Origin: WHSW01 sp035296705
Lineage (GTDB): Bacteria; Actinomycetota; Thermoleophilia; Solirubrobacterales; 70-9
DNA: 25,916 nucleotides
Assembly: GCA_035296705.1 (NCBI GenBank)
Contig: DATHAL010000048.1
Span: forward strand, 1 to 25,916
Direction: 5' to 3'
Program-made: the position numbers and the translations under genes
Shown here: one piece after another, positions 1-7,877 of the stretch
Layout of the letters: every line of letters starts with the position of its first letter
How positions within the stretch are numbered: the first letter of the stretch is position 1
Notes under the pieces: generated by a model
The model's database searches: none
The model's input: only the letters and a program-made list of their open reading frames with translations
What the model was told of the DNA's origin: nothing

Positions 1-330
1 AACAATGTCCACCCCGCACCCGAGCACCGCGACCGTATCGCCGCCTGCGGCCAGCGTGCCCCGATGCGATGCCGTATCGATCCCGCGCGCCATCCCGCTG
101 ACGATCACGACGCCGGCGTGCGCGAGGTCGCGGGCCAGCCGCTGCGCCACCCGCAGCCCGTATGCGCTCGCCCGGCGCGAGCCGACGATCGTGACGACCG
201 GCTCGGCCTGCAGCAGGGCGATCGCCTCGCGTCGCCCCGCGCCGTGAAGGCGCGCAGGTTGCTCCGCGGTCGCCAGCTGGGTCAGCGCCGGCGGGTAGTC
301 GCGCGAGCCCCGCTCGATCGTCCAGGTCAC
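1..330 (-). CDS. dprA: DprA/Smf DNA-processing protein, N-terminal part (cut by window edge)
   Basis: DprA binds incoming single-stranded DNA during natural transformation and loads RecA. Only the first 110 residues are in the window; the C-terminal part lies to the left. The visible part begins with the usual 'TIERGSRDYPPALTQL' type segment. It continues into the Rossmann core with IVGSRRAS near residue 46, VSGMARGID near 74 and VLGCGVDI at the edge. There is no N-terminal SAM-like domain, so this is a short form. The GTG start at 330 overlaps the comM stop in a GTGA arrangement, with GGAGG about five bases upstream, so it is probably translationally coupled to comM. Family call is confident; the end is unseen. 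Confidence 0.9.
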   Translation of the reverse strand, partial: MTWTIERGSRDYPPALTQLATAEQPARLHGAGRREAIALLQAEPVVTIVGSRRASAYGLRVAQRLARDLAHAGVVIVSGMARGIDTASHRGTLAAGGDTVAVLGCGVDIV

Positions 331-1811
331 CTGCCCTCCCGCCTGCGCAGCGAGAGCGCCTCCTCGAGATGCGCGAGTGCGATCCGCTCGGAGCCGTCGA
401 GGTCGGCGACGGTGCGGGCGAGGCGGATGACGCGCTCGCGTCCCCTCCCGCTGAGCCCGATCGCGAGCCCGGCGTCGGCCAGCAGCCGTTCGATCGGCTC
501 GTCGATCTCGATCTCGCTGGCCGGCAGCTCGCCGTTCGCGCGATCGTCGCCGAGGCGCGCCCGCTGGCGCTCACGCGCCGCAAGCACCCGCTCGCGCACC
601 GCGGCGGAGGTCTCCCCGGGCTCGGCGAACGACGTCAGGGCGGGTTGCTTCACCCGGACCGAGATGTCGATGCGATCGGCGAGCGCGCCCGTCAGCTTCG
701 ACTCGTAGGCGCGCACGGCCGGCGGACCGCACGTGCAGTTGCCCGAGCGGGAGCCGTTGCCGCACGGGCAGGGGTTCGCCGCGGCGACGAGCTGCACGCG
801 GCAGGGCAGCTCGAGCGAGTAGCGGACGCGGGTCACCCGCACCGTCCCGTCCTCGAGCGGCTGGCGAAGGGCCTCGACCGCACCGCGCTCGAACTCGGGC
901 AGCTCGTCGAGGAAGAGGACACCGCGGTGGGCGAGTGTCACCTCGCCGGCGCGCGGCGGGTTGCCGCCGCCGACGAGACCCGCGGTCGAGATCGTGTGGT
1001 GCGGGGCGCGAAACGGGCGGGTTCCGGCGACCGCCGGCCCGACCGGCAGCCCGCAGGCGCTCGCGACGCGCGCCACCTCGAGTGCCTCGTCGGGTCCCAG
1101 GGGCGGCATGATCGACGGCAGCCGCCGCGCCGCCATCGACTTGCCGGCGCCCGGCGGCCCGGTCATCAGCAGGCTGTGGCCGCCCGCCGCCGCGATCTCG
1201 AGCGCCCGCCGGAGCGCCGGTTGCCCGCGCAGGTCGGCGAGGTCGGGGAGGGCGCCGTTCACGTTCAGCGCCGGCCGCAGCGGCGCCGGCGCCTCGGGCT
1301 CCGCCTCGCCACCCAGAAGCGCCAGCTGGTCGAGCCGATCGATCGCCACGACGCCGGCGCCCGCCGCGAGCGCCGCCTCCGGCCCGCAGGCGGCGGGAAC
1401 GACGATCGCCCTGGCACCAGAGCGGATTGCGGCCTCCGCCATCGCCATCGCGCCCGGCACGGGCCGGATCGCGCCGTCGAGCGCCAGTTCGCCCGCGAGG
1501 ACGAGGTCGGCGAGCGCCGACCCGGGCAGCTGCCCGGTCGCCACCAGGACCGCGGCCGCGAGCGCCAGATCGAAGCCGGGACCGGCCTTGCGCAGGTCCG
1601 CCGGCGCGAGGTTCACGGTGATCCGCCGCTGCGGGAACTCGAAGCCGGAGTTGACGATCGCCGCCCTCACCCGCTCCCGCGACTCGCGCACGGCGGCATC
1701 CGGGAGCCCGACGAGCGCGAAGGCCGGCAGGCCGTGGCGCACGTCCGCCTCGACTCGGACCTCGCGCGGCTCGACCCCGAGCAGCGTGTACGTGCGGACG
1801 ATCGCTGGCAC
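327..1811 (-). CDS. comM: ComM/YifB family Mg-chelatase-like AAA+ ATPase
   Basis: ComM is a hexameric AAA+ helicase that promotes branch migration during integration of transforming DNA. The 494-residue protein has the full architecture. The N-terminal ChlI-like domain starts at RTYTLLGVEP. Walker A GPPGAGKS is at 218-225, Walker B VLFLDE at 298-303, and the C-terminal Mg_chelatase domain has paired cysteines (348, 350, 359, 361) in NPCPCGN and GNCTCG. The frame stays open upstream to 2147, but that part overlaps yraN and does not resemble the family. I chose GTG 1811 because homology begins there and a TAGGTT hexamer lies 7 bp before it. It is followed by dprA with a 4-nt overlap, which suggests a competence-related operon. 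Confidence 0.93.
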   Translation of the reverse strand: MPAIVRTYTLLGVEPREVRVEADVRHGLPAFALVGLPDAAVRESRERVRAAIVNSGFEFPQRRITVNLAPADLRKAGPGFDLALAAAVLVATGQLPGSALADLVLAGELALDGAIRPVPGAMAMAEAAIRSGARAIVVPAACGPEAALAAGAGVVAIDRLDQLALLGGEAEPEAPAPLRPALNVNGALPDLADLRGQPALRRALEIAAAGGHSLLMTGPPGAGKSMAARRLPSIMPPLGPDEALEVARVASACGLPVGPAVAGTRPFRAPHHTISTAGLVGGGNPPRAGEVTLAHRGVLFLDELPEFERGAVEALRQPLEDGTVRVTRVRYSLELPCRVQLVAAANPCPCGNGSRSGNCTCGPPAVRAYESKLTGALADRIDISVRVKQPALTSFAEPGETSAAVRERVLAARERQRARLGDDRANGELPASEIEIDEPIERLLADAGLAIGLSGRGRERVIRLARTVADLDGSERIALAHLEEALSLRRREGR

Positions 1812-1818
1812 GGCGGCG

Positions 1819-1824
1819 AACCTA
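1819..1824 (-). promoter_or_regulatory. Candidate -10 (TAGGTT) for comM-dprA, near-leaderless
   Basis: TAGGTT lies 7 nt before the GTG start of comM and no Shine-Dalgarno sequence is visible. The spacing fits transcription starting at or within a few bases of the start codon. No convincing -35 element is seen. Inferred from position and from the same arrangement at other starts in this window. Confidence 0.5.
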
Positions 1825-1835
1825 TGGACGAACGC

Positions 1836-1894
1836 CGCGCGCGTGGCGCGCGAAAAGTCACGTTTCAGACCCTTTGCGCGCGCGATGCGCGCGC
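1836..1894. repeat. Two perfect alternating-CG inverted repeats between comM and yraN
   Basis: Two separate dyads of pure alternating CG lie in the 108-bp divergent intergenic region. The first is CGCGCGC-GTG-GCGCGCG at 1836-1852. The second is GCGCGCGC-GAT-GCGCGCGC at 1876-1894. They could form hairpins or cruciforms or favour Z-DNA. Neither is followed by a T-tract on either strand, so they do not look like terminators. Confidence 0.6.
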
Positions 1895-1904
1895 TGGGCC
1901 GCCC

Positions 1905-1910
1905 TAGGGT
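1905..1910 (+). promoter_or_regulatory. Candidate -10 (TAGGGT) for yraN, near-leaderless
   Basis: TAGGGT lies 9 nt before the yraN ATG at 1920. It sits in a CCCTAGGG palindrome flanked by GGCCG and CGGCC. There is no Shine-Dalgarno site. The same hexamer with the same 9-nt spacing precedes ftsY. Confidence 0.55.
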
Positions 1911-1919
1911 CCGGCCACG

Positions 1920-2306
1920 ATGACGGTCGCACGCCGCAGCTTCGGAGAAGACGCGGAGGAGCTGGTGGCGGCGCGCCTCGAGCGCCGCGGCTGGCGGATC
2001 GTCGAGCGCAACGCGCGGCCGGCGGGCATCCGCGGCGAGCTCGACGTGATCGCGCTCGACGGCACCAGCCTCGTCTTCGTCGAGGTCAAGGCCCGCCGCG
2101 CCGGCTCCGCGATCGGTCCCGAGACGCCGGCGGGCGCCGTCGGTCATCGCAAGCGCATGAAGATCCGCTCGCTCGCCGCCGCCTGGCTACGGGAGCGCGG
2201 TTACGACGTGCCACGCCACCGCGACCTACGGTTCGATGTGGTCGGCGTGCGCCTCGACGGCGCGGGCCGCGTCCTCGACTACGAGCACATTCGCGCCGCG
2301 TTTTAG
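1920..2306 (+). CDS. yraN: YraN family (UPF0102) putative endonuclease-fold protein
   Basis: This 128-residue protein matches the UPF0102/YraN family in length and motifs. It has FGEDAEELVAARLERRGW at the start, GELDVIALDG near residue 39 and FVEVKARR near 52. The E-x-K core is that of a restriction-endonuclease-like (Holliday-junction-resolvase-like) fold. The biochemical role is not established. In many bacteria yraN lies between rnhB and comM in the same direction. Here it lies between them but on the opposite strand. Its 3' end overlaps rnhB by 81 bp and its start faces comM. The ATG at 1920 is supported by full-length homology and a TAGGGT 9 nt upstream. Confidence 0.9.
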   Translation: MTVARRSFGEDAEELVAARLERRGWRIVERNARPAGIRGELDVIALDGTSLVFVEVKARRAGSAIGPETPAGAVGHRKRMKIRSLAAAWLRERGYDVPRHRDLRFDVVGVRLDGAGRVLDYEHIRAAF

Positions 2307-3047
2307 GTCGAACTCCTCGCCCAGCTCGAGCTGCGAGTAGGCGATCGAGGCGAAGGAGCGGCGGTGAAGGCGCGACGGACCGTGCGCGACGATCGCCGCG
2401 CGGTGCTCGGGGGTTGAGTAGCCGACGTTCTCGTCGAAGTTGAAGCCGGGGTACTCCCCGGCGATCCGGCGCATGTAGCGGTCGCGGGTGACCTTGGCGA
2501 TCACCGAGGCGGCGGCGATCGCGGCGCTCTTCGCATCGCCATCGATGACCGCCCGGTGCTCGACCCGGCAGCGCGGTCCGAGCCGGAAGCCGTCCGTGAG
2601 GCAGGCGGCACCAGGCACCGCGACGCGCTCGAGGCTGCGCGCAAGCGCGGAGAGGTTGGTGTTGTGGAGCCCGCGGGAGTCGATCCCGCGCACGCAGCGC
2701 ACCGTGACCGCGACCCGCGCCGCCGCCCTCATCACGACGGGGTAGAGCTCCTCGCGCTCGTCCGGGCTGCGCTGCTTGGAGTCGTCGAGGAGCCCGAGCG
2801 CGCGGCGATCGCGCATCGTGAGGCGGTCGTAGTCGAGCAGCACGCCGGCCGCAACGAGCGGCCCGGCCAGCGAGCCGCGGCCCGCCTCGTCGGCGCCGGC
2901 GACGAACCGGCAGCCGAGGTCGCGGTCGAACTTGAAGAGCTTGGCGGCTCTGCGGCGGCGGCGGGCGAGGGCCTTCTTCGACCTCTGCCGCGGCGGGCTC
3001 GCCGGCTCAGAGGATCCCGATGCGGTCGGGAGGCCAGTAGGTCGCAA
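2226..3047 (-). CDS. rnhB: Ribonuclease HII
   Basis: RNase HII nicks RNA-DNA hybrids at ribonucleotides and starts ribonucleotide excision repair. Catalytic motifs are intact: GADEAGRGSLAGPLVAA (Asp and Glu), CLTDGF (Asp), and GDAKSAAIAAASVIAKVTRDRY (Asp), followed by VGYSTPEHRAA. The start is uncertain. No ATG or GTG lies between the lepB stop and the conserved core. I chose TTG 3047 because CGGAG lies 6 nt upstream; it gives 273 residues and overlaps lepB by 41 bp. An ATG at 3101 without a ribosome site is the alternative. A basic stretch (KKALARRRRRAAK) precedes the catalytic core. The last ~26 codons overlap yraN on the other strand. Confidence 0.88.
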   Translation of the reverse strand: MRPTGLPTASGSSEPASPPRQRSKKALARRRRRAAKLFKFDRDLGCRFVAGADEAGRGSLAGPLVAAGVLLDYDRLTMRDRRALGLLDDSKQRSPDEREELYPVVMRAAARVAVTVRCVRGIDSRGLHNTNLSALARSLERVAVPGAACLTDGFRLGPRCRVEHRAVIDGDAKSAAIAAASVIAKVTRDRYMRRIAGEYPGFNFDENVGYSTPEHRAAIVAHGPSRLHRRSFASIAYSQLELGEEFDLKRGANVLVVEDAARAVEAHADHIEP

Positions 3048-3588
3048 AGGCCGCTCCGATGATCCATTCGCGGGGGACGGGCCCCCAGTAGCGGCTGTCA
3101 TCGCTTTGCCCACGGTTGTCGCCCATCATGAAGTAGTGATCGGGTGGAATGGTGATCTCGGTCGGGAAATCGCACCCACCCAAACCGTTGCACGGATTGG
3201 TCTGCCAGTCTCCCTCCACCGGCTCCCCGTTCACGATCGGGATGCCGTCCTGGATCTTGAGCCGATCGCCGGGCTCGGCGACGACCCGCTTGATGAAGTT
3301 CTCGTCGGCCGGCTCGGACGTCGGCTCCGGGCATGCCTGGCCCTCCTTGCGAACGGGTCGATCGACGCCGCACTGCTCGCCGCCTCCGGTCACGGCACCG
3401 CTCGGCGGATGGAAGACGACCACGTCGCCGGTACCGGGGTCGGCGCCGAGACGATAGGTGAGACGGTTGACGAGCACGCGCTGGCCGACGTCGAGCGTAG
3501 GCTCCATCGACGGCGACGGGATCTGATACGGCTTCACGACAAAGGCCTGGATCCCCAGCGCGAGACCAACCGCGAGGGCGACGATCAC
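3007..3588 (-). CDS. lepB: Signal peptidase I
   Basis: This membrane-bound serine protease removes signal peptides from Sec and Tat exported proteins. From GTG 3588 (193 residues), a transmembrane segment spans about 2-18. The nucleophile Ser27 sits in IPSPSMEPT, the general base Lys100 in NFIKRVVAEPGD, and box E is GDNRGQSDDSRYWGPV near 156-171. Two cysteine pairs (73/86 and 133/139) are predicted in the external domain. The true start may be further upstream: family-like codons (RGALFELVV) continue in frame up to the rplS stop with no ATG, GTG or TTG. A CTG (3603) or another rare codon is therefore possible. Part of an rplS-lepB-rnhB unit serving ribosome and secretion functions. Confidence 0.92.
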   Translation of the reverse strand: MIVALAVGLALGIQAFVVKPYQIPSPSMEPTLDVGQRVLVNRLTYRLGADPGTGDVVVFHPPSGAVTGGGEQCGVDRPVRKEGQACPEPTSEPADENFIKRVVAEPGDRLKIQDGIPIVNGEPVEGDWQTNPCNGLGGCDFPTEITIPPDHYFMMGDNRGQSDDSRYWGPVPREWIIGAAFATYWPPDRIGIL

Positions 3589-3632
3589 GACGAGCTCGAA
3601 CAGCGCCCCGCGGGTACTTGTCGGCTTTGGGA

Positions 3633-4247
3633 TCAGGTGGATTCCTCGGAATCCTCGGGCGACTTGCCGTCGGATTCCTCGGCGACCTCGGCCTCAGCCT
3701 CCGCCTCCGGTGCGGCACCCTGCTCTTCGGCGGCGGGCGCTGCGCCCTCGGCCTCCGCGCCGGGCTCTCCGCCCTCTGCCTCCGCGGCCGCCTCCTCGCC
3801 CTCCTCGGGAGCGGCGACGACCTCGGCCTCCTCCTGGCTCACGCCCTCGGAATCGACCGGGGCCGCACCCTCAGGCTCGACGAGGACGAGATCGTCCTCG
3901 ATGCCCCAGCGCCGCTCGGCCACACGGGCGCGCTTGCCGACCCGCCCGCGCAGGTAGTAGAGCTTCGCCCGGCGCACCGCGCCCCGCGCCACGACCTCGA
4001 GCCGCTCAATCTTCGGGGAGTGGACCGGAAAGGTCCGTTCCACGCCAACGCCGAACGACTGCTTCCGGACGGTAAACGTCTCCCGCGCGCCGGATCCCTG
4101 GCGGGCGATCACGACTCCCTCGAACACCTGGGTGCGCCGACGGGTCCCCTCGATGACCTGGAAGTGGACGCGCACGCGGTCCCCGGCGTCGAAGCGCGGG
4201 ACCTTCTTCAGCTGGCGCTGCTCGATGCTCTCGATGATCGTGCTCAT
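3633..4247 (-). CDS. rplS: Ribosomal protein L19 with long acidic C-terminal tail
   Basis: L19 sits at the 30S-50S interface. Residues 1-117 are a normal L19: KKVPRFDAGDRVRVHFQV, FEGVVIARQGSG, ERTFPVHSPKIERLEVV, AKLYYLRGRVGKRARV. Residues about 118-204 form an additional Glu/Ala/Pro/Gly-rich, strongly acidic tail without hydrophobic structure, making the protein nearly twice the usual length of about 115. The ATG at 4247 has no Shine-Dalgarno site. A candidate promoter and an intrinsic-terminator-like hairpin lie upstream, between trmD and rplS. lepB follows. Confidence 0.93.
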   Translation of the reverse strand: MSTIIESIEQRQLKKVPRFDAGDRVRVHFQVIEGTRRRTQVFEGVVIARQGSGARETFTVRKQSFGVGVERTFPVHSPKIERLEVVARGAVRRAKLYYLRGRVGKRARVAERRWGIEDDLVLVEPEGAAPVDSEGVSQEEAEVVAAPEEGEEAAAEAEGGEPGAEAEGAAPAAEEQGAAPEAEAEAEVAEESDGKSPEDSEEST

Positions 4248-4271
4248 CGTCCGGAGGGGGTGGCTGGCGTC

Positions 4272-4302
4272 AAAAAGCGCGTGGCCCCATCGGGACCCGC
4301 GC
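4272..4302 (-). terminator. Intrinsic terminator or attenuator upstream of rplS
   Basis: Read on the minus strand, an 11-bp interrupted stem (GCGCG plus GGTCCC, loop GAT, GGGGCC, bulged A, CGCGC) at 4302-4277 is followed directly by TTTTT (4276-4272). This is the clearest Rho-independent terminator form in the window. It lies after trmD but before rplS. I see no -10-like hexamer between it and the rplS start, so rplS transcription must pass through it. That makes partial termination or attenuation likely. Confidence 0.7.
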
Positions 4303-4311
4303 GGGCGTCAG

Positions 4312-4317
4312 ATAGTA
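4312..4317 (-). promoter_or_regulatory. Candidate -10 (TACTAT) upstream of the rplS leader hairpin
   Basis: TACTAT lies about 10 bp before the terminator-like hairpin and 64 bp before the rplS ATG. If used, the transcript would begin almost at the hairpin. No good -35 is visible, so confidence is limited. Confidence 0.35.
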
Positions 4318-4340
4318 GACGACTCGATCTTGAACGCGCC

Positions 4341-5000
4341 CTAAGGAGCGCGACGCCGGCTCTGCTCGAGACGCCACTCGCGGATCCGGGCGTGATCGCC
4401 CGACAACAGCACCTCGGGCACACCCCAGCCGCGGTAGCTGGCGGGCCGGGTGTAGTGCGGATACTCGGGCGCGCCGGCGAGCGCCTCCGAGAAGGACTCC
4501 TCGATGGCGCTCTCAGCATGCCCGAGCGCCCCGGGCAGCTTCCGCATCACCGTGTCGGCGACGACCATCGCCGCGAGCTCACCGCCCGAGAGCACGTACG
4601 GGCCGACCGAGATCGTGTCGTCGGCGAGGTGCTCGCGGATGCGCTCGTCGACTCCCTCGTAGCGGCCGCAGAGCAGCGCCAGGTGGCGCTCAGCCGCAAG
4701 CTCGGTGGCCAGGGCGTCGTCGAGCTGGCGCCCGGATGGCGCGAGCAGCACGACCCGCGCCTCGCGCGGACCCTCGCCGTAGGCGGTCCGAAGCGCGGCG
4801 TCGACAACATCGACCCGGAGCACCATCCCCGCCCCTCCCCCGTACGGCGCGTCGTCGACCTGCCCCCCGGTGAGCGGTGTGGTGTCCCGGTAACGGAAGA
4901 AGCGAAGCTCGGAGCCGAGCCCGAGGGCGTTCCGGACGTGGCGCTGCCCCGCGAACCACTGGAACCATTCGGGGAAGAGGGTGAAGAAGTCGATCCGCAC
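4341..5000 (-). CDS. trmD: tRNA (guanine-N1-)-methyltransferase TrmD
   Basis: TrmD methylates G37 of tRNAs with G36 using S-adenosylmethionine and prevents +1 frameshifting. The 219-residue protein has the SPOUT trefoil-knot motifs: DDAPYGGGAGMV near 49-60, LLCGRYEGVDERI near 109-121, SVGPYVLSGGELAAM near 131-145, and the catalytic Asp in VVADTVMRKLPG. The start is GTG 5000, giving the usual RIDFFTLFPEWF opening, 10 nt after the khpA stop and without a Shine-Dalgarno site. rimM, which usually sits between khpA and trmD, is absent. Confidence 0.95.
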   Translation of the reverse strand: MRIDFFTLFPEWFQWFAGQRHVRNALGLGSELRFFRYRDTTPLTGGQVDDAPYGGGAGMVLRVDVVDAALRTAYGEGPREARVVLLAPSGRQLDDALATELAAERHLALLCGRYEGVDERIREHLADDTISVGPYVLSGGELAAMVVADTVMRKLPGALGHAESAIEESFSEALAGAPEYPHYTRPASYRGWGVPEVLLSGDHARIREWRLEQSRRRAP

Positions 5001-5010
5001 CGCCGAGGAC

Positions 5011-5265
5011 TCAGTCCTCGACGATCTCGACCATCACGCGACCGGCGTCGTTGGCGGTCGCGGCGGCCTTGGCGACGGTGCGGATCGCGTTCGCCACCCG
5101 GCCCTCGCGGCCGATCACGCGGCCGAGGTCGCCGTCGGCGACGTGGACCTCGAGCACCGTGCCGCCGTCCTCCTCGAGCTCCTCGACGCGGACGGCCTCG
5201 GGGTCGTCGACGAGCGCCCGGACGACGTACTCGACCAGGTCCCGCATCGCGTCAGGGTCCGGCAC
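5011..5265 (-). CDS. khpA: KhpA-type KH-domain RNA-binding protein
   Basis: A single KH domain of 84 residues with the GxxG loop in GRVIGREGRVANAIR near 47-61. KhpA-type proteins bind RNA, often as dimers or with KhpB/Jag; the RNA targets here are unknown. GTG 5265 lies 6 nt after the rpsP stop. An in-frame ATG at 5247 would also give an intact domain. It sits between rpsP and trmD, its normal conserved place. Confidence 0.9.
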   Translation of the reverse strand: MPDPDAMRDLVEYVVRALVDDPEAVRVEELEEDGGTVLEVHVADGDLGRVIGREGRVANAIRTVAKAAATANDAGRVMVEIVED

Positions 5266-5271
5266 GACGCG

Positions 5272-5523
5272 CTAGGAGGCGGATGCCTCGATGCCCTTGG
5301 CGCGAAGAAGCGTCGCGACCGTCCGGGTCGGCTGGGCTCCGTGCTCGAGCCAGTGCCGCGCCCGGTCCTCGTCGACCACGATCACGGACGGGTCGGTCTG
5401 CGGGTTGTAGTGGCCGATCGTCTCGATCGTGCGGCCATCGCGCGGCGATCGCCGATCGGCGACCACGATGCGCCACTGCGGGTTCTTGCGCGAACCCATC
5501 CTTCTCAAGCGAATTCTCACCAT
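5272..5523 (-). CDS. rpsP: Ribosomal protein S16
   Basis: Small-subunit assembly protein, 83 residues, the normal length. It opens with MVRIRLRRMGSRKNP and contains VVADRRSPRDGR and IGHYNPQTDP, all S16 hallmarks. A candidate -10, TAACCT, lies 11 nt before the ATG and immediately after the ffh stop, so rpsP can be transcribed independently of ffh. No Shine-Dalgarno site is seen. First gene of rpsP-khpA-trmD. Confidence 0.95.
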   Translation of the reverse strand: MVRIRLRRMGSRKNPQWRIVVADRRSPRDGRTIETIGHYNPQTDPSVIVVDEDRARHWLEHGAQPTRTVATLLRAKGIEASAS

Positions 5524-5534
5524 CGCGGCGCGAG

Positions 5535-5540
5535 AGGTTA
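5535..5540 (-). promoter_or_regulatory. Candidate -10 (TAACCT) for rpsP
   Basis: TAACCT sits 11 nt before the rpsP ATG inside the 11-mer GCGCTAACCTC. The same 11-mer, also with its TAACCT 11 nt from an ATG, precedes the DUF177 gene at 15580. Confidence 0.5.
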
Positions 5541-5544
5541 GCGC

Positions 5545-6882
<1,338 letters not shown>

Positions 6883-6891
6883 CGGCCGCCC

Positions 6892-6897
6892 AGCTTA
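6892..6897 (-). promoter_or_regulatory. Candidate -10 (TAAGCT) for ffh, near-leaderless
   Basis: TAAGCT lies 9 nt before the ffh ATG, in the 35-bp gap after the CHAD gene. Spacing matches the yraN, ftsY, rpmB and ridA cases. Confidence 0.5.
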
Positions 6898-6917
6898 CGG
6901 CCTGGCGACTGGGGCGC

Positions 6918-7877
6918 CTAGGCGGCGGCGTCGTCCCAGTACGCGGCGAGGCGGCGCGCGAACGCCTTCGGCCTCTCCGCGTACAGGCGCTCGCCGGCCT
7001 CGAACGCCGCCCGCTGGAGCTCGCCCCGGCGCCTCGAGATGAACAGGCCAAGCTGCGCGTGCTGCTCGCCGCTGAGACGCTCCCCCGCGTCGAGCGCCGC
7101 AGCGAGCAGGGCCAGGTCGTGGTCGTCGCCGAGCAGGTCCGAGAGCTCGCTCGCCTGCTCGACCAGCGGGTCGAGAACGGGCGGCCGGGCGGAGCGGATC
7201 AGGCGCAGGTGGTACCAGAGGTCCTTGGCGCGCTTTCGCCACTCGTGGAGGCGCTCGTCGGTCGGCTCCTCGGCCGCCTGCGCAAGACGCCGGCGCCCGC
7301 GCGCGTAGGACCGTTCGAGCCCGGGACGCAGCAGCGCTCCGCCCGAGGCCGGCAGGGCGAGCGTCTGCGCCGCGCGCCGGCCCGCCTCGATTCGCGCGGC
7401 GGCCTCGCCGCGCACCCGGTCGAGTTCGACCGGCGAGCCCTCGGACTCGAGCGCGGAGGAGATTGCGCCCCAGCCGCCGGGCGGCTCGTCGTCGCCGAAG
7501 CGCTTCGCCAGCGCGTCGATCGTCTCCGCCCGCGCCTGGGTGTCACGGACGCCCGACAGAAGCCGGGCGGCGTCCCGGTAGCGCGCGTTCTCGCGCTCGT
7601 AGGCGGCCTCGCCTGCGACCGGCCTCACCAGCCTGAGCGCGGAGCGGAGCTTCTTCATGTCCTTGCGCGCGCCATGCACCGCCTTGGCCGGGTCAGCGTC
7701 GGGATCGTGAAGACGCTCGACGGCCGAGTCGACGCGGCCCCGCAGCACCCGGCGGACGCTGAACGCGGTCGGCTCGTTCGGCTTCAGCCGGTAAGCGCCC
7801 GAGGGGCCGGCAGTGTCGCTTTCACGGCGCTGGATGATTTCCGGTCTCATCCTCTCGCCTGCGGGCTTCTCGATCAT
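6918..7877 (-). CDS. CHAD domain protein
   Basis: CHAD domains are alpha-helical histidine-rich-motif domains often encoded with CYTH domains; several bind polyphosphate. The two conserved helical motifs are seen: H68 in KAVHGARKDMKKLRSALRL and H211 in RLHEWRKRAKDLWYHLRL. The protein is 319 residues and rich in Arg and Ala. The ATG at 7877 overlaps the CYTH stop (ATGA) with GGGAGG 5 nt upstream, so translation is coupled. A longer open frame to 7949 lies inside the CYTH gene and is not needed. Probable partner of the CYTH protein in polyphosphate or other polyanion handling; the exact role is unknown. Confidence 0.88.
   Translation of the reverse strand: MIEKPAGERMRPEIIQRRESDTAGPSGAYRLKPNEPTAFSVRRVLRGRVDSAVERLHDPDADPAKAVHGARKDMKKLRSALRLVRPVAGEAAYERENARYRDAARLLSGVRDTQARAETIDALAKRFGDDEPPGGWGAISSALESEGSPVELDRVRGEAAARIEAGRRAAQTLALPASGGALLRPGLERSYARGRRRLAQAAEEPTDERLHEWRKRAKDLWYHLRLIRSARPPVLDPLVEQASELSDLLGDDHDLALLAAALDAGERLSGEQHAQLGLFISRRRGELQRAAFEAGERLYAERPKAFARRLAAYWDDAAA

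Noticed and set aside
369..1907. Long plus-strand open frame opposite comM, and many similar ones opposite other genes
   Set aside because: Arg/Ala/Gly-rich antisense frames are a by-product of high-GC codon use; none shows a family motif or ribosome site.
1812..2147. N-terminal extension of comM
   Set aside because: It overlaps yraN in antisense, has no family similarity, and the TAGGTT-GTG start at 1811 fits better.
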